NCBI RefSeq assembly: GCF_001665685.1
Contig: NZ_LZTB01000035.1
Span: forward strand, 124,001 to 188,000
DNA length: 64,000 nucleotides
Direction: 5' to 3'
Origin: Mycobacterium sp. 852013-50091_SCH5140682
GTDB lineage: Bacteria; Actinomycetota; Actinomycetes; Mycobacteriales; Mycobacteriaceae
Shown here: in pieces, positions 52,432 through 62,031 of the stretch
Position numbering within the stretch: position 1 is the stretch's first letter
Layout of the letters: every line of letters starts with the position of its first letter
Program-made: the position numbers and the translations under genes
The notes under the pieces: generated by a model
What the model was told of the DNA's origin: nothing
Seen by the model: the letters and a program-made list of their open reading frames with translations, nothing else
The model's database searches: none

Positions 52432-55359
52432 CTAATTCTCCTCATTGTTTGGAGCGTTGACGGGATCGGCTTTGTGCGTGTCCGTGGAATCTGTCGCTAA
52501 CAGTTTTCGGACGGAGATCCGCGAACCGAACGGCTGCAGCATCTGGCTGGCCGGCCTGGTGCGCACGTTCAGCGGCCACCAGAACCAGCGGCCCAGCAGT
52601 GCCGCGATCGACGGTGTCATGAGTGATCGCACGATCAGTGTGTCGAAGACGAGGCCGAGGCAGATCGTGGTGCCGATCTGCTGGATCATGACCAGGTCGC
52701 TGACGATGAACGAGCCGAGGGTGAAGGCGAACACCAGTCCGGCGGCGGTGACCACTCCGCCGGTGCCGCCCATCGCGCGGATGATGCCGGTGTTGAGTCC
52801 GGCACCTACTTCCTCCTTGAACCGGGAGATCAGCAGGAGGTTGTAGTCCGCCCCGACCGCGAGCAGGATGATGATGGCCAGGGCGGGCACGAGCCAGAAC
52901 AGCTGGACTCCGAAGATGTACTGCCATACCAGGATCGATAGCCCGAGCGCAGCTCCCAGGGAAAGGACGACAGTGCCGACGATCACGATCGCGGCCACGA
53001 AGCTGCGGGTGATGAACATCATCACCAGCAGGATCAACGCGACCGCCGCCAACGTGACGATCATCAGGTCGTACAGCGATGCCTCCTGGATGTCCTTGTA
53101 CGTCGATGCCGTCCCAGCGATGTAGATGCTGGCGTCGGCCAGGGGGGTCGCCTTGATCGCATCGAAGGCAGAGTTCCGGATGGCGTCGATGTGCGAGATG
53201 CCCTCGGGGCTGGCGGGTTTGCCCTCGTGCGTGATCGTCATCCGGGCGGCTTTGCCGTCGGGCGACATGAACAGTTCGAGGCCGCGCTTGAATTCGGCGT
53301 TGTCGAATGCCTCCGGCGGCAGGTAGAACGAATCGTCGTTCTTGGCATCGTCGAAGGCCTTGCCGAGCGCGGTGGCGTTCTCCAGCGCTTCTCGGCCCTG
53401 TGTCAACGTTCCGTTGACGGTGGCGTAATTGGACTGCAGCAACTCTCGATTGGTTTCCTGGATGTCGACCTGCGGTGGGATCAACTCCAGCAGCTGCGGT
53501 TGCAGTGCGTTGAGTTTGTCGAGGCTTGCGGTGATCTTTGCGAATTGGTCACTGAGTTTGGAGATGCCGTCCAGGGAGTCGAACACCGATCGCAGGGCCG
53601 CACACGACGGAATGTTGTAGCAGTGTGGCTCCCAGTAGAAGTAATTGCGCAGTGGCCGGAAGAAGTCGTCGAAGTTGGCGAGGTTGTCTCGGACCTCGTT
53701 GATGGTGTCGACGGTGTCGTGGAATGCCCGCACCTGTTCGTCGGTGGCATTTGTGGCTTGCTGCTGCAAGGAGAGCTGCTGTTGCAAGATGTCGATCCCC
53801 TTATTGGTCTGATCGATCTGGGTCAGCAGGTCGCGGGCCCGGTCCTCCTGGTAGCTCAGGTTCATGACCTGGCCTGCACTTTGGGCGCTGATCTGAAAGG
53901 GAATGGAACTGTGCTTGATCGGCGTACCGAGGGGTCGGGTGATCGATTGCACCAGTGCGACCCCGGGGGTGTGCAGCACCGCCTTGGCGACGCGTTCCAG
54001 AATCAGCATGTCCGCGGGATTGCGCATGTCGCGATCGGATTCGATCATCAGCAACTCGGGATTGAGCCGTGCCTCCGAGAAGTGGCGTTCGGCGGCGGTG
54101 TATCCGATGTTGGCCGGGGCGTCGTCTGGCATGTAGGGCCGTCCGTCGAAGCTGATCTTTGCTCCCGGCAGCGCGAGGAGGCCCACCGCGGCCACCGCGA
54201 GTGACGCGACGAGCACGGGTCCCGGCCACCGCACGATCGTCGTGCCGACGCGGCGCCAGCCCGTGGTGCGAAGCGCACGCTTGGGGTCGAGCAACCCGAA
54301 CCGCGCAGCGGTCGTCACCACCGCCGGCCCGAGGGTCAGAGCCGCGGCCAACGTCACGAGGAGGCCCATCGCCGTGGGGATGCCGATGCTGCTGAAGTAC
54401 GGGAGTCGGGTGAAGTGCAGGCACGCCACTGCTCCGACGATGGTGAGTCCAGAGCCGACGATGACATGGACGGTGCCACCGAACATGTCGTGGTAGGCCG
54501 CCTCGCGATCCAGGCCCTTGCCACGGGCTTCTTGGTAGCGCCCGACGAGGAAGATGGCGTAGTCGGTGCCCGCGGCGATGGCCATGCCTGTCAGAAGGTT
54601 CACCGCGTAGGTCGAGAGGTCGAACAGGCCCGCGTTGCCCAGCAGCGCGACCACCCCTCGCGTTGCTGCGAGTTCGATCGCGACCACGAGCACAACGATC
54701 AGCATGGTGACCACGGAGCGGTAGACGATGAGCAGCATCACCGCGATGACGAGAAACGTGACGGCAGTGATGACGTGGGTGCCTTCGTTGCCGATCTCGA
54801 AGTTATCGGTAATCGCCGGGGCGGCGCCGGTGACGTAGGTCTTGACCCCTGGCGGTGGCGGTGTGTCGGCCACGATCTGGCGGATGCTGTCGACGGAATG
54901 ATTGGATCGTGCCTCGCCCTGGTTGCCCTCGAGGTACACCTGAACGAGCGCTGCCTTGCCGTCCTTGCTCTGGGCGCCGCCCGCGGTGATCGAATCGCCC
55001 CAGAAGTCCTGTACGTGCTGGACGTGTTCATTATCTGCCCGCAACTTCTCAACGAGGCCGTCGTAGTAGGTGTGCGCGTCCTCGCCCAGCGGTTGATCGC
55101 CTTCGAGAACAATGACGGCTTCACTATCGGAGTTGAACTCGCCGAACTTCTCCCCGATGTGTTTCATGGCCGTGACCGACGGAGAATCAGGCGCGTTCAA
55201 GGCGACCGAACGCTCAGTGCCGACGATCTCGAGTTGGGGCACCAGTATGTTCGTCACGCCGGCGACCGCGACCCAGATCAAAATGATCGGGAGGGCGAGT
55301 GTGCGGATGACACGCGCGACCCGAGAACGGTCGGATCCCTCTGTCCCGTGCTGGCTCAC
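52432..55359 (-). CDS. MmpL-family RND transporter
   Basis: 975 residues, twelve predicted membrane helices in two halves. Proton-relay motifs are GTDYAIFLVGRYQEAR (first half, near residue 288) and GADYNLLLISRFKEE (second half, near 845). Two large periplasmic domains lie near 60-190 and 420-730, the second with a long coiled helical stretch. GTG start overlapping the mmpS stop. MmpL proteins export lipids, siderophores or drugs across the mycobacterial inner membrane. Confidence 0.95.
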   Translation of the reverse strand: MSQHGTEGSDRSRVARVIRTLALPIILIWVAVAGVTNILVPQLEIVGTERSVALNAPDSPSVTAMKHIGEKFGEFNSDSEAVIVLEGDQPLGEDAHTYYDGLVEKLRADNEHVQHVQDFWGDSITAGGAQSKDGKAALVQVYLEGNQGEARSNHSVDSIRQIVADTPPPPGVKTYVTGAAPAITDNFEIGNEGTHVITAVTFLVIAVMLLIVYRSVVTMLIVVLVVAIELAATRGVVALLGNAGLFDLSTYAVNLLTGMAIAAGTDYAIFLVGRYQEARGKGLDREAAYHDMFGGTVHVIVGSGLTIVGAVACLHFTRLPYFSSIGIPTAMGLLVTLAAALTLGPAVVTTAARFGLLDPKRALRTTGWRRVGTTIVRWPGPVLVASLAVAAVGLLALPGAKISFDGRPYMPDDAPANIGYTAAERHFSEARLNPELLMIESDRDMRNPADMLILERVAKAVLHTPGVALVQSITRPLGTPIKHSSIPFQISAQSAGQVMNLSYQEDRARDLLTQIDQTNKGIDILQQQLSLQQQATNATDEQVRAFHDTVDTINEVRDNLANFDDFFRPLRNYFYWEPHCYNIPSCAALRSVFDSLDGISKLSDQFAKITASLDKLNALQPQLLELIPPQVDIQETNRELLQSNYATVNGTLTQGREALENATALGKAFDDAKNDDSFYLPPEAFDNAEFKRGLELFMSPDGKAARMTITHEGKPASPEGISHIDAIRNSAFDAIKATPLADASIYIAGTASTYKDIQEASLYDLMIVTLAAVALILLVMMFITRSFVAAIVIVGTVVLSLGAALGLSILVWQYIFGVQLFWLVPALAIIILLAVGADYNLLLISRFKEEVGAGLNTGIIRAMGGTGGVVTAAGLVFAFTLGSFIVSDLVMIQQIGTTICLGLVFDTLIVRSLMTPSIAALLGRWFWWPLNVRTRPASQMLQPFGSRISVRKLLATDSTDTHKADPVNAPNNEEN

Positions 55360-55820
55360 GCCGTTTTGTCCAGACAGGCGATGTATCCGTTCACGTCGTT
55401 GGAAGACCTTTCATCCTTGACGATGCCATTGACGGTTATGCGGCAGGTGATGCTGCTCGAATCGCCCTGGGCGCGTAGGTCGGCGAACAGCGTCGTGTCC
55501 TCGGTGACCAAGTCGTGCGACCACGGCAGGGGCGCGTCGTCGACGCGCTGGGGTTGCGCGTGCTCATCGAGGAAGTTGATGGTTGCCCGCGCACCGGGAT
55601 GTCCGAGGACCTCCAGGTGGACCCGTTTGGGGTCGTATCCGGTGTTCTCGGGCGAATCGGCTGAGGGCTTTGATGTTTGGTACTGCGAGCCAAAGATGCC
55701 GTGCAACCGGTAGACGCCGGTGACGACCAAGGCCACCACGATGATCGCCACGAGCACCGCCCAATGGCGGGCGGCCGCCCTTCGTATCGATAATGTCGGC
55801 TCCACCACTCGGTCCGTCAT
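55356..55820 (-). CDS. MmpS-family accessory protein
   Basis: 154 residues. One N-terminal membrane helix (AVLVAIIVVALVVTGVYRLHGIFG, residues 21-44), then an extracytoplasmic beta sandwich with YDPKRVHLEVLGHPGARATINFLD and paired cysteines in SSITCRITV and YIACLDK, the usual MmpS arrangement. It overlaps SDR and MmpL genes by four bases on each side. It works with the adjacent MmpL. Confidence 0.93.
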   Translation of the reverse strand: MTDRVVEPTLSIRRAAARHWAVLVAIIVVALVVTGVYRLHGIFGSQYQTSKPSADSPENTGYDPKRVHLEVLGHPGARATINFLDEHAQPQRVDDAPLPWSHDLVTEDTTLFADLRAQGDSSSITCRITVNGIVKDERSSNDVNGYIACLDKTA

Positions 55821-56629
55821 CCTTGGACGCCGAGGGACTTGCGCAACTGTTTGTCGAAGATTCGGCGGGGAGCAAAGCGACGCATCGCGCTGAGTTGGCG
55901 GGCTGAGCCTGCGGGATAGCGCACTTTCGGGGCGGAGCCCGTCGCGGCTGCGACGATGACCTTCGCCACGACGACGGGATCGTCGCCGTTGTTGACCTGT
56001 TCTGCCACTGCCTGGTTGGAGCGCTCCCGCTGGCGCTCGTATGCCGCCAGCGCGTTGTCCGGTCTTGCGGTGTTGTCGTCGAAACCGGTTCTGGTGCCAC
56101 CGGGCTCGACGAGAAGTACCCGGATGTTGTGTTCGCGCACCTCGTGGTCCACGGACTCCGAATAGCCCTCGACGGCGTATTTGGTCGCGCTGTAGGCAGC
56201 CATGTACGGCGCGGGCATCAAGCCGAAGATCGACGAGATGTTGATGATGCGTCCACTGCCCTGCTTACGCATGTGCGGCAGGACGGCATTGGTCATCCGG
56301 ATGACGCCGAAGACGTTGATGTCGAAGAGTTTCTGCGTCTGGGCGATCGAATTCTCCTCGCTGGCTCCGGCCAGCCCCATACCTGCGTTGTTGACCAGCA
56401 CGTCGATCCGGCCGAACTTGGAGATCACCGCCTCAACCGCCGCGGCGACGGACTCGTCACTTGTGACGTCGAGATCGACCAACGTCAGGTCTTGGCCGCC
56501 GTCCAGTCCCGCGGCATTGCGGCTGGTACCGACCACCTGGAATCCCGCGTCGATCAATCCACGGGCGGCGAACCTGCCGAGACCTGAATGTGCGCCGGTG
56601 ACGAGTGCAACCGGTCGTGATGTTGTCAC
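55817..56629 (-). CDS. Short-chain dehydrogenase/reductase
   Basis: 270 residues. TGAHSGLGRFAA (near residue 11), NNAGMGLAG and YSATKYAVEG (catalytic Tyr near 152), Ser in NISSIFG. It is in the subgroup of oxidoreductases with the EPGGTRTGF loop. GTG start, first gene of the SDR-mmpS-mmpL-flavoprotein operon, divergent from a TetR gene. Its co-transcription with an exporter suggests a modification or detoxification step tied to the exported compound. Confidence 0.9.
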   Translation of the reverse strand: MTTSRPVALVTGAHSGLGRFAARGLIDAGFQVVGTSRNAAGLDGGQDLTLVDLDVTSDESVAAAVEAVISKFGRIDVLVNNAGMGLAGASEENSIAQTQKLFDINVFGVIRMTNAVLPHMRKQGSGRIINISSIFGLMPAPYMAAYSATKYAVEGYSESVDHEVREHNIRVLLVEPGGTRTGFDDNTARPDNALAAYERQRERSNQAVAEQVNNGDDPVVVAKVIVAAATGSAPKVRYPAGSARQLSAMRRFAPRRIFDKQLRKSLGVQG

Positions 56630-56788
56630 GTGAATCGTTTCCTAGCTGTGTGGCGGTGGTGTGCGTTACGTGGGGGCCTGGGCGGCGCGGAGCAGTTCAA
56701 CGGCATGGGTTCCTCTCAATCGCGCCATGCTGCACTCAGCCTGTCCGGTGAGCTCACGAAGGTTGTGTACTGAACAGTCAGAAATCTA

Positions 56789-56810
56789 GACAGTTTTGTA
56801 CTAAATTGTC
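56789..56810. promoter_or_regulatory. 22-bp palindromic operator for the divergent TetR
   Basis: The two halves GACAGTTTTGT and ACTAAATTGTC form a palindrome in which 18 of 22 positions match the reverse complement, centred on GTAC. It lies 32 bases before the TetR ATG (56842) and about 160 bases from the divergent SDR. A further right half-site, GTACTGAACAGTC, sits at 56767-56779. Typical of a TetR autoregulatory operator. Confidence 0.8.
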
Positions 56811-56841
56811 AATAATAGGAGGTCGGCCCTATCCTTGGCAT

Positions 56842-57465
56842 ATGGCGAGACCACGAAGCTTCGACCGCGACCACGTCCTCCACGCGGCCGAGCGACAGTT
56901 CCGCACCTCGGGCTACAACGGCACGAGCGTTGACGACATCAGTGCTGCCACCGGCCTGGGCCGCGGCAGCCTCTATGCCGCGTTCGACGGCAAGCACGGC
57001 GTGCTGGTGCAGGCGATGGCCGGGTACTCCGCCCGGCTGGGGCAGGCTGTGCCGCAGGCGCTCGCCGGACCCGACGAGAGCGCGCTGCAACGACTGCGCG
57101 GGTTCTTGCTCCGCGCCGTCGACGGGGTGCCACTCGCCGACGACGTACCCCCCGCCCCTGACCGGTCGGCGGGGGCCTGCTTCGCCGCCAAAATAGCCCT
57201 GGAGCTCGGCGCCTCCGACCCCGAGGTGGAACGCTTGGCCATCGACTGCTTCTCCGCGGTCGCTGCGGCGGTGGCCGAGTGTGTGCGCGCAGCGCAGCGC
57301 AGCGGCGACCTCGATCCCGACGCGGATCCCGACGACCTTGCGTACCTTCTGCTGACCGTCGTCCGCGGGATCGATGTCGTAGGGGCGGCGGGCCACAGTC
57401 CCGCGCGCCTGACCTCGATCGCGGAGACCGCGTTCGCATTGTTGCCTCGCCGGCACCACCGCTGA
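56842..57465 (+). CDS. TetR-family regulator of the MmpS/MmpL operon
   Basis: 207 residues. HTH region TSVDDISAATGLGRGSLYAAFDGKHGVL (residues 28-55). The C-terminal TetR_C-type domain includes GACFAAKIALELGASDPEVERL. The start is ATG 56842; an upstream TTG runs through the operator. It is divergent from the SDR-mmpS-mmpL-flavoprotein operon, with a well-formed palindrome between them, so it most probably represses that operon and itself. Confidence 0.92.
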   Translation: MARPRSFDRDHVLHAAERQFRTSGYNGTSVDDISAATGLGRGSLYAAFDGKHGVLVQAMAGYSARLGQAVPQALAGPDESALQRLRGFLLRAVDGVPLADDVPPAPDRSAGACFAAKIALELGASDPEVERLAIDCFSAVAAAVAECVRAAQRSGDLDPDADPDDLAYLLLTVVRGIDVVGAAGHSPARLTSIAETAFALLPRRHHR

Positions 57466-58154
57466 GAAGGGCACGGCGGCCGGCCTCGTTGCGCAGGCAT
57501 CTAATGCGGTCGTGCTGGGCACCCGCCGCGCGCGCCCGGGTCAACCCGTGATCGGGTACGCAGACGGATCGAACTGTTCCCCGGTTAAGCGAAACCGAAC
57601 TCGCGAATCTAATCGGGAACATGCCTATCGGCCTTCGTCACGTGCCCCAGATTGATTGAGAACGGTCATCAACGGCTCCAAACCCGCCAACATTCACCCA
57701 CCGCCCCGACACGGGGGCACTTCAAACCGCCCCAATGGGGTCAACTCGGGTTGACATAGCCAGACGTGGGTCCCTTGCGTCGAAGTGGGTTTGGGAAGTT
57801 TTTGATCTGGATTGATAGCTGTGAGAAGGGTTCGGTGGCCGGGTCTGGAGGTGAAAGTGTTCAGCCGTGCCTTCTGGCGGCGCCGGTGGTGGGACGCGCA
57901 AGGCCAAAGCGGTGGGTCCGTTCGGGGCCGAGCGGATTGCGGCCTCTTTTCGGCGGTGAGGCGGTCGGGAGGGCGGTGCGGAACGTAGACGAGTTGCGCG
58001 CCAACAGCTCTAGCTTGTTGAAGTTGGAAGATTGGGCGCGCTCTCGGCGGTGGCGGCAGACCCCATGGCGTTAATTTGAATTTCGGTTGCACGCGGTGAA
58101 GCTGACGAGACCCGTCGTGTTGGAATGGTGGTGGCGGCAAGCGACCCACCGCTT
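57466..58154. other. Gene-poor region
   Basis: About 690 bases without a convincing gene. Open frames on both strands here have proline/arginine-rich, low-complexity translations with no recognisable domain. I looked for a tRNA because of the G/C-rich stretch near 57540-57610 and do not find a cloverleaf. It separates the core-like part from the decayed NTPase and probably reflects an old insertion/deletion site. Confidence 0.4.
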
Positions 58155-59403
58155 ATGCGAAGCGACAATACTCAGACGGCTGTCGGCAGGACGCTAGGGA
58201 TCCAGGGGGGCGGAAGCTGCGTGGCAGGTCTTGGCGGGGGAGTACGCGCGGCCTCAGGCTTGTTTTACCAATACCTGTTCACCATCGAGACACTGCTCGA
58301 CTTGATCCAGCAGGCCTGGTCGGAATCCACCATCGTCACCATCGAAGGACCGGACCATAACGGATCCAGCGATCCCGACGTGGTGGATTTCTCTGTCCGC
58401 CATCCCCCGCGGAGGGATTGTTGCTGTTTACCAAGCGAAGTCAGTTGCAGATCCGTTGGATTCGACTCTTAGACTGTCCGAAGCGCTTCCGCCGTTGTTC
58501 GCCTGATCCGCTCGGTTGACAGTGCGAAGTACACCCTGATCAGCAACGCAAAACCCGGTCGTCACATTGACCGGAGCAACTCCCTTCTCCACGGGGAATT
58601 TTCGGATGCTGAGCTCGTCGCTGAGTTGCTTGTCCTGGCTGGCGACAGGTCGAAGTCGGCCCAAGTTCTCGGGACACTCGACGATGCAGAAGAAGTCGCG
58701 CGATTGCGGCGCGCCGAGATCATCGCTTCGGCGAGTCAGCGACACTGATCCGCTCCCGGATTGGCGACAAGGTCGCCCGAGGGCGCAGTGACCGCAGGCT
58801 GGCTCTGGCATGCGAGCTGCGCGGATTCTGGAGAACTCTCTAATTGCCGGGAAGTTCTCTTGTGCTTCGGGTACCGATGTTGACAACGCTGCGGATTTCG
58901 AGCAGGGAGCGCGCCAGTTCTTGCTGGCGAAGTTCGCGCAGTTGCTCGCCGAACCAGCGACCACGTTGGCGCAGGCTGCTGCCCTGGTTGAGGCTGGCGA
59001 TGGTATCCACCATGCCCTCAGCGGTCATGGCCTGGATCGCCCCGAGCTACTCAGGGCGATCGTGGACCGCTTCAACAACATCCGCAAAGGCCGTACTCAG
59101 CTGTCTGCCTTGGTCGGGCCGTCCGGAATTGGAAAGACCCCGCTGGCCGCGATGTATGCCCATCGCGAGCACTGTTCTTATGATCGGGTGTGCTGGATCG
59201 ACGCTGAGTCCGACGCCTCAATCATCGCCTCGATCGTCAATCAGGCCCGAATCATCGGGATTTCGGACATACACAACGGCGACCAGACGGCGCTGGCCAT
59301 TGAATTCACGAACGCAGTACGCCGTTTCATCGGCCGGTGACTGATTGTCTTCGACGATGCGCAGAACGCCGGTCAGATTGAACACTGGATAACCTGTGCC
59401 ATC
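58155..59403 (+). pseudogene. Decayed nuclease-STAND NTPase (antiphage-like)
   Basis: Reading across several lesions, one protein can be reconstructed. The N-terminus has LFYQYLFTIETLLDLI, TIEGPD, DVVDF and VAVYQAKSV, the spacing of a DUF4297/Cap4-like PD-(D/E)xK nuclease. It is followed by SAKYTLISNAKPGR. A P-loop GPSGIGKT lies at 59116-59139 and a Walker B LIVFDDAQ at 59341-59364. Lesions: an extra C in the run at 58404-58408, a TGA at 58747 with frame change, an in-frame TGA at 59338 and a TAG at 59402. Homology to Avs/Cap4-type defence proteins is inference from motifs. Confidence 0.65.
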
Positions 59404-59577
59404 TAGGTTTTCGGTCGCCATCGCAGAGATTAGGACCGCCGGGATGCGATGCGATGCCAGCACTGAGCTGACCAGCAGCATTTTGAGCGCGGTGGACCGC
59501 TGATGGGCCACGCTGGTTGCCACCCTTTGGGGGGTGTCAGATGGTCTGTGTAGGTCCTAGCGGAAGGATCTCAGGAC

Positions 59578-59904
59578 GTGACCAATGGCAAGGATGTGGA
59601 TTCAGCTCTGGTTGAGGCTGGCTCCACGGTGGAGATGGCTGAGGCGTTGCGGGCCTCGGGTGCAGTCGATGATCTGATGGCCCAGATCGATACCGGCGAG
59701 GTCGCGCAAAAGGTCTGGTCGGCGCCGCTAATCACCGTATTGACAGCCATCACCATGGCTGCCTCAGCTGTTCTCATCTCAGTGTCAAATCCGACATCTC
59801 CGCGACATGAAGATGAGAATTCCGACACGGAGATTGAGAACTTACAACAGCCCTCCGGATGCACAGCTCGCGCACCGGGTAGCCGATTCCATAAGTCTTC
59901 CTAA
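59578..59904 (+). CDS. Small membrane protein of unknown function
   Basis: 108 residues: acidic N-terminal part, one hydrophobic segment (APLITVLTAITMAASAVLISVS, about residues 48-69) and a polar tail. The GTG start has GGAAGGA upstream. No family is recognised. Its position directly after the decayed STAND gene suggests that it may once have been a partner, or is itself a residue of the same gene's C-terminus. The 170 bases between 59404 and 59577 show only broken frames. Confidence 0.4.
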   Translation: MTNGKDVDSALVEAGSTVEMAEALRASGAVDDLMAQIDTGEVAQKVWSAPLITVLTAITMAASAVLISVSNPTSPRHEDENSDTEIENLQQPSGCTARAPGSRFHKSS

Positions 59905-59961
59905 TCCAAACTAAGAATCATTAGCTGTACTGAAGTCGAGCGCGCCCATACCGTCATACCC

Positions 59962-60561
59962 ATGACCTCACCTGTCCTCATCGGTTTCCTGACCGCAATG
60001 ACACTCATCGCGGCGATCGGCGCGCAGAATGCCTTCGTGCTGCGTCAGGGAATCCTTGGTGAGCACGTCGTCCCGGTCATCGCGGTGTGTGCCATCTCGG
60101 ATCTGATCCTCATCGCCGCAGGCGTCGCCGGCGTCGGCGCGTTGATCACCGCGCACCCCGACGCGGTGATGGTCGCCAAGTTCGGCGGAGGAGCATTCCT
60201 GCTCGGATACGCGGTGTTGGCGGCCAAGCGCGCGTATCGGCCGTCGGCGCTCAACCCGTCAGAAAAGGCGCCGGCCCGTCTGGTCGAGGTGCTCGTCACG
60301 TGTGCCGCACTGACGTGGCTCAACCCGCACGTCTACCTCGACACCGTGGTCCTGCTCGGCTCGCTGGCCAATGAACAACACGAGCAGCGTTGGCTTTTCG
60401 GCGCAGGCGCGGTCACCGCCAGCGTGGTGTGGTTCGTCAGCCTCGGGTTGGGTGCGCGCCGGTTGGCCGGGCTTTTCGCGACACCGTTGACGTGGCGGGT
60501 CCTCGACGGTGTGATCGCCGTGACGATGGCGGCACTGGGCGTGTGGATGCTGGTGTCCTGA
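59962..60561 (+). CDS. LysE/ArgO-family amino acid exporter
   Basis: 199 residues, six membrane helices. The family signatures [15 protein letters not shown] (residues 14-28) and [17 protein letters not shown] (about residues 116-132) are intact, so the protein is probably functional. It should export lysine, arginine or a related basic amino acid. No LysG-type regulator is adjacent. The ATG has no clear Shine-Dalgarno. The AT-rich stretch just upstream may hold its promoter. Confidence 0.9.
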   Translation: MTSPVLIGFLTAMTLIAAIGAQNAFVLRQGILGEHVVPVIAVCAISDLILIAAGVAGVGALITAHPDAVMVAKFGGGAFLLGYAVLAAKRAYRPSALNPSEKAPARLVEVLVTCAALTWLNPHVYLDTVVLLGSLANEQHEQRWLFGAGAVTASVVWFVSLGLGARRLAGLFATPLTWRVLDGVIAVTMAALGVWMLVS

Positions 60562-60641
60562 CGCATCCGCGGGGGGCCACTGCCGCCACGAGTCGCTCCT
60601 TGGGCAAGCTGGGTACCAACCGAACCCGAGGAGGAGCATCC

Positions 60642-61520
60642 GTGGACTTCACGACAATCCGGCATGAGCTCGACGACGGCATCCTCACCGTCGTCCTCGA
60701 CCGCCCGGACAACCTCAACGCCTTCACCGTCGAAATGGCCGAAGAACTCGAGCACACCTTCGTCGCGGTCAACGACGACGACGCGGTGCGGGCGGTCATC
60801 GTGACCGGCGCGGGCCGGGCGTTCTGCGCCGGAATGGACCTGTCGAGTGAAGGCAACGTGTTCGGCCTCGACGAGTCGAAGTCGCCGAGCCTGGCCGACA
60901 TGGATGATCTCGACAACCCCGCCCTGCGGCGGGTCCGCGACACCGGCGGCCGGGTGACCCTGGCGATCTACGCGTGCCGCAAGCCGGTGATCGCCGCGAT
61001 CAACGGGGCCGCGGTGGGCATCGGCGCAACGATGACGCTGGCCATGGACGCGCGGCTGATGTCGACCAAGGCCCGCTTCGGCCTGGTCTTCGGCAAACTC
61101 GGCATCACCCCGGAAGCGTGTTCAACCTGGTTCCTGCCCCGGATCGTCGGTATGCCAACGGCGTTGGACCTGGCGTATCGCTCCGACATCCTCACCGCCG
61201 ACGCGGCCCGCGACATCGGCCTGACCCAGGCGGTCCACGAACCAGACGCCCTGCTCACCGAGGCACGGGCACTGGCTGATGCGTGGACGCGCGACCGCTC
61301 ACCGGTATCGGTGGCGCTCATGCGGCAGATGCTCTACCGGAACGCGGCGCAACCACATCCGGTCGATGCACACCGGGTGGACTCGCTGGCGATGTTCTAC
61401 ACAAGCATCGGCGACGGCCACGACGGCGTGCGGGCGTTCCTCGACAAACGCGCACCGCAGTTCTCCGGCAAGGCATCCGAGATGCCGCCGTTCTATCAAG
61501 AGTGGACCCGGGGCGGATAG
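60642..61520 (+). CDS. Enoyl-CoA hydratase/isomerase family protein
   Basis: 292 residues. FCAGMDLSSEG gives the oxyanion loop, GAAVGIGATMTLAMD lacks the first catalytic Glu, and LGITPEACSTWFLPR carries a Glu at the second site. It is slightly longer than average because of an inserted loop after residue 70 (FGLDESKSPSLADMDD). GAGGAG precedes the GTG start. It is monocistronic and ends at a strong terminator. Not obviously tied to the catabolic locus upstream. Confidence 0.9.
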   Translation: MDFTTIRHELDDGILTVVLDRPDNLNAFTVEMAEELEHTFVAVNDDDAVRAVIVTGAGRAFCAGMDLSSEGNVFGLDESKSPSLADMDDLDNPALRRVRDTGGRVTLAIYACRKPVIAAINGAAVGIGATMTLAMDARLMSTKARFGLVFGKLGITPEACSTWFLPRIVGMPTALDLAYRSDILTADAARDIGLTQAVHEPDALLTEARALADAWTRDRSPVSVALMRQMLYRNAAQPHPVDAHRVDSLAMFYTSIGDGHDGVRAFLDKRAPQFSGKASEMPPFYQEWTRGG

Positions 61521-61531
61521 TCGGCACACGA

Positions 61532-61564
61532 AAGGAGGGGCACCCGCACCGGGTGCCCCTCCTT
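61532..61564. terminator. Strong bidirectional hairpin
   Basis: AAGGAGGGGCACCC (61532-61545) and GGGTGCCCCTCCTT (61551-61564) form a perfect 14-bp stem with loop GCACC. It lies between the crotonase gene and the convergent small secreted protein gene and should stop both transcripts. Confidence 0.9.
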
Positions 61565-61575
61565 GGTGTCGCGGG

Positions 61576-61743
61576 TCAGCGTCCGTTGCCGAACACAGAA
61601 GTTACGCTGCCGACGGTGGCCTGGTGCTGAATGTCGTGGACCCACTGGTTGTGGGAGACGTCAGCCGCGGCCGGCGCAGCCAGTCCGAAGACCGCGGTCG
61701 CAAAACCGGCCACGATGGCGCTGGCAAATCCAAACTTCTTCAT
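61576..61743 (-). CDS. Tiny secreted protein
   Basis: 55 residues. A Sec-type signal (MKKFGFASAIVAGFATAVFG, cleavage after APAAA near residue 28) leaves a mature peptide of about 27 residues (DVSHNQWVHDIQ...). AGAAGGG precedes the ATG at 61743. Small secreted proteins with this signal style are common in mycobacteria; function unknown. The longer in-frame extension upstream has no ribosome site. Confidence 0.75.
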   Translation of the reverse strand: MKKFGFASAIVAGFATAVFGLAAPAAADVSHNQWVHDIQHQATVGSVTSVFGNGR

Positions 61744-62031
61744 GTCGAAGCCCTTCTGTTCAGAGTTCGAGCCGTGGCGGTGATGTCGCGGTTCGGATGT
61801 CGGTGCACCGGTTTGGGGGTTCCTCGCCGGTCTGACTGCATCAACGCAAGTGGTCAGCGGCTTAATTCCACTGGCAGAAATTGACCGCCGGTTGGCAGCA
61901 ATCAATCGTATTCGCGTCATCTTTCGGCATCGCGGCGATGCGGCTGCACTGCGCGGAGAGCAAATACGGGACGAGTTTGCGTCCAGCAGAGTGGCGTACG
62001 AGCCGGTGAGGTCCGTGTCGTAGCCGGATGA
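61744..62031. other. Intergenic region upstream of the secreted-protein gene
   Basis: No gene I can support. It would contain the promoter of the small secreted protein. The right end, around 62025, appears to be the junction with the IS256 remnant. Confidence 0.4.

Noticed and set aside
53191..55713. Long plus-strand frames opposite mmpL and mmpS
   Set aside because: Antisense to a clear MmpL/MmpS pair; rich in residues produced by the reverse frame and with no start context.
57533..57610. Possible tRNA or structured RNA
   Set aside because: Short complementary runs exist, but no acceptor stem and T-loop can be aligned into a cloverleaf.
57694..58149. 151-codon minus-strand frame in the gene-poor region
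   Set aside because: Proline/arginine/histidine-rich translation without a domain or ribosome site; likely chance in GC-rich DNA.
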